DNA of 64,000 nt from Bimastos eiseni (GCA_959347315.1 OY365809.1:2071306-2135305), one strand, 5' to 3'. Counted from the first letter of the stretch, positions 33,746 through 45,640 are shown. The notes: generated from the letters alone by a model not told the origin. Program-made: numbers and translations.

Positions 33746-34850
33746 CGAGGCAAAGTGCCGCCGGGGGCGAGGGTACAAATGCCGCCTCTGTCTATTATTT
33801 CCATCATTTTATTCTGGTGCATATTCTGGGATATGCACAAGGGGAGATAGGCATAAGAGTAAGACGCCTGTTTTAAGTGTTTTAATTATATACATTATGG
33901 TTATTCTATTCGGTATTCAATTCATTATACAGCTAGTAGCCGCATCAGCATGCACTATCAAAATTAATTTTTTTTAACTAATTAAAAATGCGTTATCATT
34001 TGATTAAAAAAATAAAATGGAATAAGACAGTATAATTAAGAAATAAACCATTTATGAGCAAATAAAATAACAAGCCTCACAATAAAGTTATCAAACGTCT
34101 TGCAGGCTAGATAGAAAATTATAAAATTCACGCAAAATTAAAATGAAACAGTAAAAATGTTATTCGTTCTCTCTACATATAGAAAGGAAATAATATAATT
34201 TAATCATGTTGGGACTATAGTAAGTATAGTAATTAGAATAGACTGATAACTGGTAACTGGTCATACAGACTACGGATACGGAACGGTTTCATACTTTCAT
34301 TCCCACAAAACTGAAATATTAAACAACATGGATATAGACGGAATGCACTTGGCACTGCGGGGCAGTCCTACTTCCCGGATACTTCCGCTACTAAACGCAG
34401 TCAATATAATCTAATAAATATACAAAAGTAAAAAAATCACAAAAGAAATGAATATTTTATTATTTATAACCAAAGTTAGTGTAAACATATTTAGTCGGTA
34501 AGTTGAATCTAGTTTAGATGAAAATAAAAAATATATAAAAACAGCGCAGACTATCTTGTCGGTTACAAGTTTGTATTTTATTAATCGCAAGAGGTCGCTA
34601 GTTAATTTAGTTTCGCAATTACTTTCGCACTTATCGAATGAAATAAATGTATTAATAACAATAATGTCTAAATTCTCTTTGGCGCCATGTCTATCAGGGT
34701 CGGCCGGGTTAATAATAGAGGAGACCCTAGTGCAGAGAGCCAGAAGGTAGGCGGCATTGACCAAAGGAGACAGTTATGCATCAGCGCATGGGTCTTGAAA
34801 TGAATGCATTGAGATGCTGGGAACCAGTGAAGGGATTCATGAATGAATGA
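33746..34850. other. No recognisable gene
   Basis: AT-rich. Short frames have no recognisable domain. Just before the piggyBac fragment there is a purine-rich stretch without clear signal. Confidence 0.45.
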
Positions 34851-34852
34851 AG

Positions 34853-35062
34853 AGATGCAGCCCACTCTGTCTTACCGTGCCAAACATTTTCCGGTATACA
34901 TACTAGCAACTCCAGTGAAACCTGAACCTACTCAAAGATGCAAATTTTGTTGCAATCAACTTTATCCAGATGGTAAAAAGTTTCATAAAAAAGCAGAGAC
35001 CATTTGACAGAGTGCGATATCGAGCTTTGTGCTGCACCTTGTTTTGGTGTTTATCATACATA
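34853..35062 (+). pseudogene. piggyBac-type transposase, C-terminal Cys-rich domain fragment
   Basis: From an ATG near 34855 the frame reads PTLSYRAKHFPVYILATP, PTQRCKFCCNQ and KKFHKKAET, then a stop. A shift of frame continues TECDIELCAAPCFGVYHT and a stop. HFP..I..TP...P.RRC..C and C...LC..PCF..YHT are the conserved end of PGBD-type piggyBac transposases. Only the terminal domain remains, with one frameshift. No upstream catalytic DDD region is recognised. Confidence 0.7.
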
Positions 35063-35455
35063 ATAAAATTACTACCTTTAGTGATCTTAAATAACTTATA
35101 GCATACGATTAGATACTTCGAAGACATCTGAACAAGTAGATTAATGTTCCGTTTGAATGCTGTACTTGTACCAACACAGACCTCAGAATTGTAGGTTAAC
35201 AGTGTCTACACATGGTCGACCAACTACTTCCAAAACCTTGAAATTTGTGAAAGCAAATTCTGAAATTCCTGGCTCTGTTCCATATGAATTTTTTCTACAT
35301 TTTTTTCTACCCATAGTAGCATGCAAATACAGATGGTTAGCACGCCATAACAAGCGCATAGGGCCTAAACATCCATTGTCTCTAATAATCAATAATAACC
35401 GACAAATATGGAAAAAATTGCTCTGATACGGCAAATGACCTAGAACACTAATTTA
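35063..35455. other. No recognisable gene
   Basis: A minus-strand open frame at 35183-35434 (83 residues) has no recognisable domain. It might belong to the same decayed DNA transposon, but this cannot be shown. Confidence 0.4.
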
Positions 35456-35612
35456 AAATGAAGACCAATCCCAAAACTGTTTTTTAAGACCAAGACCGAC
35501 GCATTTGAGACCGAAACCAATGGTCCGAGACCAAGACCAATGCATTCGAGACCAAATCCTCAGTTTTCCGGTCTCGAGACCAAGACCGCGGTCTCGAGAT
35601 CACATCCCTGCC
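35456..35612. repeat. GAGACCAAGACC repeat, probable DNA-transposon end
   Basis: Tandem GAGACC(A/G)A(G/A)ACC units ending in the palindrome GGTCTCGAGACC and ATCACATCCCTG. Read backwards, CAGGGATGTGATCTCGAGACC resembles a hAT terminus. The other end was not found. Nothing recognisable lies between here and the R500 copy at 36020. Confidence 0.5.
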
Positions 35613-36019
35613 TGTTACTGAAATCTTCCTATGAACGTGGCAGGTAACTTGATTATAAAAGGGGTTGCAACTCAGAAAAAGTTGGGAAACACTGGTTTAT
35701 AGCTATCCCAGTCCATTGCTTTGCTATTTATCTTAGAACGGGTTGTTTACAACACAGGACATGCTTAATATATCGTATTTGAGTGTATAACTAAATTTAA
35801 TGGAACGAGTCCAGTATCCTAGGTCCAGTTGTCAATTCCACAGTCTAAAATTGTGTGCCAGCTGTAACGGCTTGTGGTCTTTACAGGTCTGTAGCTGTTT
35901 TCTTGTCAGTTATGTTTCCCAATGCTGTAAGTGGGCCAGAGAATTTTACCTTGACAATAATTTAGAGAACAACACAAATTTGACAAATTTTTGCACTATT
36001 TTTATCAAGGTCAACTCTG

Positions 36020-36520
36020 TGGCACAAATATTCGTCGGCTTTGACAAAGGTTTTGGGCGGCTAAGAGGCATTTTGTTCGAAAGTTGCCTAGACCATGTGA
36101 TTGCATCAGACCATACCTTCTGGTGTACTCGGTCGAGCCTCAACCGTGCGGCCGTGTACATAGACGCATCCTGTTGCCGAATGTCTCCGTCTCGGTGCAG
36201 AACGAGCGACGCGTCCATTGGAGTAATCTCGACCGTTAGTCTCGAGTGCTGTTCAATCTACCAAACAAGACACAACGAATGTCTTTTCTACGTAATCCTT
36301 GTATCTCAATACAATGACGCGCGTCATCTTTCACCAGTGAGGGCCTACTCGTAGACATTGTGTCTGCCATTGACTTTTTTAGTTGTCGCTCTACTCATCT
36401 ACCCAACTTGGCTCAGAGACTCGGAACATTCATGCTATCTATCAGCTATCGGCTGGAATTCGTTTGTTGGTTCCACGCTTGAGCGTGAGCCCACCACTGA
36501 CGACCATTTTCAAGTTACTG
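36020..36520 (+). repeat. R500 repeat, second long plus copy
   Basis: Pairs with 32160-32700 along its length (see that entry) and extends slightly further at the 5' side with the GACAAAGGTTTTGGGCGG block. An open frame spanning 35800-36354 runs into it, but the related copy has no matching frame, so I do not call a gene. Confidence 0.65.
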
Positions 36521-36591
36521 TGCATATAAGTTTCTTTTGTGCTAATTATCATACTATTATGACTAATGTTGAGTTGGGCAGCTGCTCGGGT

Positions 36592-36730
36592 TTCATTTTG
36601 ACTCTGTTTGCGCCACTGATATAATGAGCTTCGCGCACAATTACTCAGCGCCATAACTGCAGTTGCGCCGTCGAGGCGTACGTTCACTTCTGAACTAATT
36701 GTGAGAAGGGCAATATCAAACCATAAGACT
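36592..36730 (+). repeat. SINE body fragment
   Basis: Matches 51660-51790: GCTTCGCGCACAATTACTC, CCGTCGAGGCGTACGT, CACTTCTGA and GAAGGGCAATATCAAA. The tRNA-like head is missing. Confidence 0.6.
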
Positions 36731-36734
36731 AGTC

Positions 36735-36957
36735 GTATTGTATTGGAAATTGTATTGGAAACGACCTGCCTGCTCAATACCGCATCTTACGGTTCCTTCG
36801 TCATCATTACCAGGCTACCAGCAACTCACCATCACCTGCCTCAGTTCTCCTATGACTCCCCACTCGAAACTAATGACCACTTCGTCAAGAACTCTTACTC
36901 CGATATCTTTGATCGTTCACGCTCCACGTTTGACACGGCTACCTATGGCTACTAAAT
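36735..36957 (+). pseudogene. LINE C-terminal fragment
   Basis: Frames shifting around LPAQYRILRFLRHHY and FVKNSYSDIFDRSRSTFD, with a stop after TYGY. Related at DNA level to 27075-27250. Confidence 0.5.
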
Positions 36958-37655
36958 AGTTGAGACAAAATGACGAAAATGTTTCGTGAACAGTCTGTGA
37001 AGTTAGTAGCGTAACTGTTTTAATGGAAGCCTATTGTATAAGAATGTGTGAGTCATCGGTGTTAAGCATACTTTTTTAATTTGTAAGACCTGATTGAAAT
37101 GTCAATGTGATATCTGGATTTGATGGTCAAGCAGTCTGTACGGTTCTCAGTATACCGCGGCACAGAATACTCTATCGCTCGCTTTTCGCTGTGCACCCTG
37201 TGTAAGAACGATATTGATGACGCTTGCGGTTTGTAAGGAATGCAAATCGTGAACTGTTTCGCGGAGAGAGAAGTCGCCTACACAATACACGAGATTTTTG
37301 ACAAATCGAAACTAACAATATTATTTTTTGAGTTTTGACTCGTTCGGATCTAGTCTGGCAGAGGGCTCGAAGTATTAGTGGACCACAAGTCTTAGAGGGC
37401 ATTTGCATCATAGCACAATATGCATGCTTGGTTTCACGCATGTGACTTTTTGAGTCGAGACGGTGCAATCGGATGGAAAATCGTGACAGAGATCTTTCCA
37501 AATCCATTGTTAATTTGTGTGAATCAGTAAAATGAGTTGATTAAATGCAAGCATGAATTAGTTGAACTTAAGTAGCATTGCCCTATATTGCAGGCATAGC
37601 TCATCAGCTTTAAATTAAGAGATTAAACTAGACAACAAGTCAATACAGGTAAGAA
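36958..37655. other. No recognisable gene
   Basis: A minus-strand frame at 37172-37507 is Arg/Ser-rich without a recognisable domain. No repeats recognised. Confidence 0.45.
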
Positions 37656-37661
37656 CTGAAT

Positions 37662-37667
37662 TTTATT
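37662..37667 (-). terminator. Poly(A) signal AATAAA, copy 4
   Basis: AATAAA on the minus strand in the conserved TTTTATTAAA (plus) context, about 215 nt past the ancestral stop. Confidence 0.45.
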
Positions 37668-39424
37668 AAAATACAAGCCACGGATATAAGAAAAAATGAT
37701 TTTTCTGAGAACCAGATGGATTTAACGAATTCTCGTTGTATATCGTGCAGGACATTTAATACAGTAAAGTAATTGAAAGCTAGATATTAGTAGCAACGGC
37801 ACCACCATTCCAAAAGACATTAGAAATTATTTTTTAAAATTTAATACAATTTGTCTTCATCGCTAACATCTTTTCGATTGGTTCATTCCGCTGTGAAACG
37901 GAAGAAGGCAACCACATTGGACTGGGCAATGCCACCATCATCATGTACACAAAACAGTTCCTCTCGCTGTCGCCATTATGGAAGTCAACGAGGAGAATCA
38001 ACTTATCTTCATCCTGCTGCGGAGAATAACTTCCAAGAAGATTAAATTCTGAATCTAAGACTTCGATTCCATTGACATGATTTGCGATCATAATTCTACC
38101 AAAATCACTAGAAATCATCACACATCTCTCTTCGCCATCTGGTAATTTGCATTGGCGTACAACGCTACCACACATATCGATCTCCAACAACTGTAGCTCA
38201 TGATTTTGTTTTCTGACATAAGCCGCCACCAAGTTACCGTTCGACTTTTGAAGTAGGTCTCGATACATGAATTCATCGCCATCTAGAGGCAATGTTATTT
38301 CACGTTGTAAGGAACCATTAGCATCATATATGCTCACCATAGTAGGAGTCAATCTCGCCTGCACTGATAGGATCATTAGGCTGCCATTGGCGGAGACGCG
38401 CATCATATCAACTGATCGTCTGTGGTCATTTTTTCCATGGCGATATCTTAAACTTGCCATCTCTGTATTAGAGATGCGTGAGAACTAAAGGGAGGAGTTT
38501 TCATTTCGTATGCTAACAAAGAAACAGTTTGACACATAGCAACGTGTCATGTAAACGTGATTTTCTCCAGGTAGCGGGGTGACATCCTTCACGGTACTCA
38601 TACGTTTGCGGTTGTAGACATTGATAACATAACGTGGTGCTTCCTGTCTGCAGAGCATAAATATATAATCCTTCAGTGTAGTCGAAGCCTGGACTATTTT
38701 GCTGATTGAACATTCAAGCACAATATCCAGACAAATCATCTGGGCTGAAAATAGCACTCTGCGTTATTTAGTACGAAAAAGCGTCACGTATAAAAGCACA
38801 CGTATCAATAAAAAAAAGTGAAATATAATAATCAAAAGACATGCACTAATATCGTAAGCATTAACGATCATGCGCAATTCATGTTGTAATCGATATCTTC
38901 AAACGTAAAAAGTGCCATTCAACAGTCAAACGTAGGGAACCAGCTTATTCACGAGCGCTGCGTAGAATAGGAAACAATACGTCCAGGTCAGAAAAACTGT
39001 TAAGGCGGCTGTCATATAAGTCTCAGATGACCTTGGCACATCGCCAGTAGTTCTATTTATGGCCTTTAATACTGATAGCAGGAGTAATTAAGGACATTGG
39101 ATATTGGCAACAAAACTTCATTATTTCATTTATTAACTAACCAGTGTCGTCTAGAATGCTGTGAAGTTTAGTTCGGAAGAAATTGGTCGTAAGGATATTG
39201 CTCCATTGCGAACAAACAGTTCCAAGTCGAATCATCACCAGATCGGCTTTTTCTCTCCAAACACTTTTGGCCAGCTTCAAATCTTTCACTTCCATAACAA
39301 CGACTTTAACGAGGATACATTCAAATAGCTCGAACGGAAGGTCTTAGGACACGTAAAGGTTAACAGATAGCGCATGTGTTGACACATTTCATAAGAACTC
39401 TTCAAGGCAGAATCAATAAAGTGG

Positions 39425-39428
<4 letters not shown>

Positions 39429-39462
<34 letters not shown>
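39429..39462. repeat. TA microsatellite
   Basis: Pure TA run in intron 2 of copy 4. Confidence 0.95.
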
Positions 39463-39467
<5 letters not shown>

Positions 39468-39969
39468 ACTTTAACTGAGCCCGGAATACTGTTAAAGAAC
39501 ACAGCGAGGGATCCTATAGAGACTGAACAGCATCGCTAAGACGTCTGGGTAGATTCAAATAGGCCTACTATAATCTGCGTAAACGGTGAATGATGTTACG
39601 CATGTAGACCCTGTAACGACGACCGTGTACTGTTACGTATGGGTAAACCTATGCAGCTCGTCGTCAAAAGATTTAACACACATTGCTGTTCCAAATTCAA
39701 TTGTTAATAAATCATTGAAAGAACTCGAAGTACTAATCTGATAATGGCAAATTAGGTATTCTAAGACAATCAGAATATCTGATCAAGCAATTTACAAAGT
39801 TTTTATCTAATAAAGTTTCTGAATTTCAGTTTAATAAAATAGACCTAGTATGCCCTACCGTTGTGTCACTCAGTAGCTCGAGTTTCTCTCGTTTGGCATT
39901 GCCAGCTCTGTGTTAGGTTGCTAAAAGCCGATTACGAAAGCAAGATAAACGCCAGAACTTTATAACAAC

Positions 39970-41181
39970 GCATTACACCCCCAGGGGTGTAACAAGCGGG
40001 GGGCAGGGGCACCGGCCCCCAGTTTTAAAACGGGGGCAAAACCCCAGTTTTAGTGCTCAGTGCCCCCATGAGCCCCCAAATCGATTCTGTTTTTTAATGT
40101 TTTCCTGTAGCTTTTCATATTTAATGGTTAAGGTATTGTGGGTCAATAAATTTCCAACCGTTCAAAGTTTATTTTACGATTTGTTCTTACTTATTGTAGG
40201 TATAAAGACTGTCATTTACAAAGGAGAATAATGCATGTTTGGTTATTCATTCATCTATAACGTATCACTTTATTCCTACCCAAAATACAGACAATTTGAC
40301 AGCAGAATATTCGTCATTGGCTAAAGAAATAGTCTAGTGGTTGGTAATCATGAAGTCTGGGTTCAGATCCTGCCAGGGCACAAATTTGACTAGAAATTTC
40401 TGTTGGAACATGCACCTCCTAGCCTACTCCGCTATAATGAGAAGTTCCTAGCATGGAAGACTTGCGTAGAGAGTGAATCTTAACATGAATCTTGCGGCAA
40501 ACCAAAGCCGAAATGCTCTCGTGGTGATGGAGGCTGGTGAAAGACTGTGGCAATCTATAGTTCTACGCAAGTCTAGTCCACGATCGGTCGTTCTTCCAGC
40601 TATCATCCGGCCCGAGTCTACAATCGTGACTTATGACTTCCATTTTTTGCAGTCTGAGTATGACAAAAATCGTAGCCAAATGTACTCGACCATCTTATGG
40701 CCACAATATAGTTGTTTGCAGTCATTGATTAAACATGAAATCCTTATCAAAACTCTGGCACATTAAGTAAGTAATTGTGAAGGCGCTATAAAATTGTCTG
40801 TACACACGCATATCGAATATTAGATCTAAATAACTTATACGTTGACATGACTCTTGCGGCAAACCAAAGCCGAAATTTATTTGGCATCCAGCCTGTGCGC
40901 TTTGCAATGACCATGTTACAAGCCTCATGATGATGGAAAAGATTAATTTGCATGCAATTTTACTGTATATTGTACAAAAGAGTAGGCCCATTTTATACCG
41001 CATACTTTAAAGTCCTGCATTTCAATGGAGTAATTATGATAAGATGATTTTTTAAAGATAATTTGTGTCCCCCATTTTTCAAATTTAAGAATTAAAAAAG
41101 GAGGCAAAAGAATTTTTAGCGCTTCGCGCAACATTATTTTAAATTATGCCCCCCACTTTTCAAAACCTTGCTACACCTCTG
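39970..41181. mobile_element. hAT-like element in intron 2 of copy 4
   Basis: The left end CAGGGGTGTAACAAGCGGGG and the complement of the right end CAGAGGTGTAGCAAGG are matching hAT-type termini, each followed by a run of G and a GGGGGCA word. Flanks ATTACACC / ATTAGGCC are a possible but imperfect 8-bp duplication. No transposase was found. A tRNA-like SINE lies inside. Confidence 0.55.
40325..40460 (+). repeat. tRNA-derived SINE head
   Basis: A-box-like TAGTCTAGTGGTTGG and B-box-like GGGTTCAGATCC about 30 nt apart. It sits inside the hAT-like element. A 30-bp block with CTTGCGGCAAACCAAAGCC occurs twice nearby (about 40483 and 40850). Confidence 0.55.
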
Positions 41182-41759
41182 ATTAGGCCCTTAAATATTT
41201 CACAGCTTTGGCTTAATAGATGCAACATTCAAATCTAACATTCAAAAACTAGCAGAGACGCTACTAACTCCAGCACGCAAAAAAAGAACATTAAAGATAA
41301 GGTTCTTTGACAAAAGGGAAGCTCAAGAGCGGGGTCATTCATTAGTGCAAGAATCAAGATAAACATAACAATAACGCAAACAATGAGGAAGTATTGTACA
41401 GTGTTATTAGATATACAAATTTGATATTTTAACAACCACGAGAACTAGCATTAGGCTATCTCGATTTTTATATTTATACAGTTCTACGTAAAACGAAGGT
41501 CGTCGCTCTGGGTCTCAAGGAACCTCTATGTCACTGAATATGAGCATTAAAGAAAAGCTGAGCTCATGGCTGGCTATGAAGTTTTTGACCGGCATTGCAA
41601 ATTGTTCATCTCGAAAAGATTGATTTATGCACTCCAATTAGGCCCTACCAACAAATATGAAGCGCACAATCACAAACCTTCTTGCTTTAACTTACTTTCT
41701 GAGTCTTCGTTCGTTTTCCCATCGCTATTGGATTTAGATGATATTCGTTTCTTCGACAT

Positions 41760-41990
41760 AGCCTAAATCCTTAGCAGAAACAGTTCTCGACTCTTGTCGC
41801 CTAGAAACTCAATGTTTCAATAAACTCTAGGTGGCTGTAGGTAAATTATGAGCAAGTTGAAAACGCAAGAGAAATTGTAAAAGCCTTAATTACTATGATA
41901 GTTAAACTAGAGAACTTGCCAGTCTGAAACATATAATGGCATCTTGAAAGCATAATATGCTGTGACGTGACACGAAGGACGTGACGTCAT
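41760..41990 (-). promoter_or_regulatory. Promoter remnant of copy 4 with CRE
   Basis: Keeps CTCAATGTTTCAA, GAAAACGCAAGAG and two CRE-like sites: TGACGTGA (41963-41970) and a perfect TGACGTCA (41982-41989). Spacing is comparable to the other copies (about 230 nt). Confidence 0.45.
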
Positions 41991-44155
41991 ACTCTCTGGA
42001 TTCAGTAATGCAATTAACAAAATCGGCTTGATAAAGTTGTTAGACAATAAAAAGACACTGAGCAAAGACTATGAGTGCAAAAGCAAGATTTATTTTAAAT
42101 CAACAGTTGTTTTTTCGGGTTTTAGTTTTCCTTTAGATTTTATCACAAAAGTTTTGTTATAAAAAGCGTCAAACACAGCATGAAAAGAGCTCCGACTATT
42201 TTATAAAATTACTTCAGCTTGATTTCGGACTGAATAACACACAATTTGTAATTTAATAGTAATATTAGTAAATTCAATAAAAATATTTTAGAAAATCAAA
42301 ATAAAAAAATTGCCATTTTTCGTATATTTTTTGTGTGGTAAAAACCTAATAACCCCAAAAAACACCATGTTCGCAGCCCTGGTATGTTCCGATTTGCCTT
42401 GATCCAAGGACCAATATGCAAGATTCCTTGCGTTGGACATTGTGCAAGAAATTCTTCTTCGTATATACATCGTTGGACGCGGATTACTTAACTACCAGAG
42501 GCAAATTTTGTGCAGATGCAAAACCTGGGGCTGATGACGTATGTTGATCTATTGAACACAATTTTTTATTGTATGGTACGTTATGAGATATAGTTTATTT
42601 ATTTTGTCATAAAATTGCACAGAGTTTGGCTTTAAACAATTTTAAGCGGCTCCCTAAAGCTTCAAATTAATTTAAGCTTCAGTTGGTTTGCAGCCGAAGT
42701 TAGTTATACAGATGCTAATATGTGGTATCTTTAGTTTAATAATCCATGGTTTACGATATGGGGTCGTTATCGTTGAGGACTCGTTCAATTTCATAATTTT
42801 TTTATATTGATTACATCGTATTGTCGGTAAAGGACAACGAAATATACTAGGGTAAAAGGTAATTTATGGTGTTTTGGTTATCTTAAGAATTGACACTGTT
42901 CTGAATAACGGTATTCTATCAGGCTGTTCTTATTGGCCTGTATAAATTCGAAAGCAGGATCTGCCAAGATCATAAGTAAGAAATGGCCAAATTTTAGTAC
43001 CATATTTTTAAAAAATCGCTCACAAGTGTTGAATGTTAATGTTACATTTTTTATTATCAGGTAATCGCGGGTTAATTAAACACCATAACATGTTGAGTGG
43101 CTAGCTCTAGTGGATATGACTATTATTTATGCGTGAGTTTTAAGAGCGTATTTTCGGCCGCTGAAGCTCCACGTAACTTAGGCTTTAAACAAAAAAAAAT
43201 TTCTTCTACCGCCTAACCCATACAAAAGTTAGCGCGTGAAGACTTCTGAACATGCGCTACCATTGGCGCAAGCACGCTGTTAAAAAAACACCTCAAATTT
43301 TTAACATGCGTTGTGATGGTCGTTTATGATCAGATTAGGCATCTTGAGAGTTGGTTAGGGTCAGGTTATGCATCTTGAAGGTTGTTTAGGGTCAGGGCTA
43401 GTGTCGTTCATAGACATATACAAAAAAATTTTGGTCACAGAAGTAATTGTTATGTACGTGTTTGGACCGAACTTTCGGCTGCAGAACCTCCACGCGTTTG
43501 CAAACAGCCCAGAAAATAATGCAATTTTGAAAAAGAAAATGACGATGAGCAATCTAGATAGTTCACCTGGAGCATTACATTTAAACATTTTAAGGCAAAG
43601 ATTATGAATAGGGATTGTATTTTTACGATTTGATTCTACTACAATGAATGTCCACTTTGCTGTCTGCAGCATTTAATATATACTTTAAAGCTTTTTGTGA
43701 CAACATAGGATTATCCATTTTGTGTGTGTTTTCTGATAGCCCAATAAACTTAAAAGATTTATAAATTGAAATACAGATAAATTATTTAGATGGTTTTATA
43801 ACAGTGCAATCAAAGCATGCCAAGAATGACTGAAGTCCTAAAGACTAGGTTTCTTCCAATTGTGTTTTTACCAGTTGTTAATCTGGGGTCACAACCCTGA
43901 AGTTGATTCTAAATTTTTTTTGGGGGGTAGTGACGGCTTATTGGAATTAGCCAAAATATCTTATGAAATTTAGTCATGAAGGTTTTAAAAAAATTAAAGT
44001 TTTTGAACACTTTTTTCTAATATATGTAATATTAATTTTACTTTTTAAAATAAAGTTTGATGCCTGTTATTCATTACTACTAACTTCCTTACTTATGGTG
44101 ACTGTGGGTAACGTCTAGTCTATGATATCTGATTCTAAGCCTGCCATGTTGTTTA
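41991..44155. other. No recognisable gene
   Basis: AT-rich. A 30-40 bp motif (CGGCYGCWGAAGCTCCACG-like) occurs at about 43150 and 43475. A few TTAGGG words at 43340-43400 are too degenerate to call telomeric. Confidence 0.5.
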
Positions 44156-44617
44156 GACAGTGATAACTGGTAACTCAAATGTGATGTCAGAAGTACTCGA
44201 TGCCTTGAAGCAACGTCAGTGGACCCTTGGCATTTCATTCAAAGTCAACCCTGGACTAACGAAATGTCAGTTTCAAGGGCTATGTTGCGTGATTGCTTGG
44301 ACCATAGAAGTGACCGGTGTTGTGCATGCAAAGGTCTTTAATGTGGCTACTCCAGAGGAGACTACGGACCAGCATCAACAGCAACTGTTATTCATTATTC
44401 AATCCGAAGTCTACAACCGGCATCTACAGAAACAATTATGTGTGTCCGATTTGCTGGGGTAGGTAGGATTGGATCCTCATCGTCTTCTATTGAACCTCGT
44501 AATTCTATTCTTTGGCCAAACCCGTGGTCAGCACTTCCATCAATCGTCATTGCCAGAGTCTGATTGCAATGGCAAAGAAAAATCAAATTCTTTTTCTTTG
44601 CCTTGATGTGGTACAAA

Positions 44618-45167
44618 TTGTTGTGGTACATTATGGTGGAGTCCTGCTCAAGGATGCACTAAGAAGCCTGATGTTGAGTCGGTGCATCTGCAATGGGCGT
44701 TGAGGCATCCGTTCATGTGGAAGGTTGTGTGTGAGAAGTTCCATTTGTATCCCTGCAACAAAAGCCAAAGCTGGGTTAAGCTTTAAGAAGTTTCTTGATG
44801 CCAATGGCAATATCATGGGCACTTCGGATTCCAATTATCATCATCGTGTGCTAAATTTTATCAACTTCTGCATTGTGATCGCGGCGAATGATTTGTTGTG
44901 GTACATTATGGTGGAGTCCTGCTCAAGGATGCACTAAGAAGCCTGATGTTGAGTCGGTGCATCTCCAATGGGCGTTGAGGCATCCGTTCATGTGGAAGGT
45001 TGTGTGTGAGAAGTTCCATTTGTATCCCTGCAACAAAAGCCAAAGCTGGGTTAAGCTTTAAGAAGTTTCTTGATGCCAATGGCTATATCATGGGCACTTC
45101 GGATTCCAATTATCATCATCGTGTGCTAAATTTTTTCAACTTCTGCATTGTGATCGCGGCAAATGAT
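44618..45167. repeat. 275-bp tandem duplication
   Basis: 44618-44892 and 44893-45167 are almost identical, starting TTGTTGTGGTACATTATGG. A block translating to KAKAGLSFKKFLDANG is present in both. The near-identity means the duplication is recent. I cannot assign a function; a 100-residue open frame just upstream (44160-44462) is also unrecognised. Confidence 0.9.
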
Positions 45168-45394
45168 TTCACACTGAGCCCAGAAGCACTCTTTCATCTG
45201 CTAGTGCTCTTGGCATGTCTTACTGGCATCCGATGATGGTGCTATATTATAACAAGCTGATTTCAAGCCTTTGGTGTTGGCCCAGATTGTGATTTAATGT
45301 ACCAACTAGGAATGAACCGATTATCAATTTCCACTGAGTACCAAGTTTTACCGAGTCCAAGTTTCTTCTACCAGCCCTGAAGCGAGATTGTAGG

Positions 45395-45640
45395 TGACTG
45401 ATCCAGCTAACTATCGACCTATTGCCAATGTTACTTCTCTCTCTAAAATTTTTATTGCATTGTTGCTAATCCGTTGATTGTAAATATCAGTGAGAATGAT
45501 CTTATTCCTTCAAACATGTGAACTTTGTCTTGTGAAGCTGTTATTATCAGTTTTGCCAGCTCTGAGCAGTTTCTCGCTTTTACTGAAAATGATCTAGTGG
45601 TTTTGATCATGGTTTTGTTACAACTTGAACTGACCACTTT
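45395..45640 (+). pseudogene. LINE reverse-transcriptase scrap
   Basis: Reads DPANYRPIANVTSLSKIF, the NYRPI motif at the beginning of non-LTR RT domains, then decays through stops. Confidence 0.55.

Larger units (their letters stand above)
37883..41759 (-). pseudogene. F-box/beta-propeller copy 4 (multiply disabled)
   Basis: All four exons are identifiable: 41759-41696 (MSKKRISSKSN, then KTNEDSE), 39920-39859, 39349-39142 and 38744-37883. Lesions: TAA in exon 2 (TTA in copy 2); a TAA where the others have CAA at the second codon of the F-box exon, together with loss of its TAG acceptor; TAG in the propeller after RNENSSL; a one-base deletion and one-base insertion bracketing the next about 20 codons; and a frameshift near the C-terminus, after which the normal FFRFTAE ending reappears in another frame. 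The summed exon length is not a multiple of three. Intron 2 carries a hAT-like element (39970-41181). The F-box part otherwise reads LPFELFECILVKVVVMEV and VCSQWSNIL. Confidence 0.85.

Noticed and set aside
35800..36354. 184-codon plus-strand open frame
   Set aside because: Runs into an R500 repeat whose sister copy does not keep the frame.
43340..43400. TTAGGG-like words suggesting an interstitial telomere repeat
   Set aside because: Only a few degenerate units separated by unrelated sequence.
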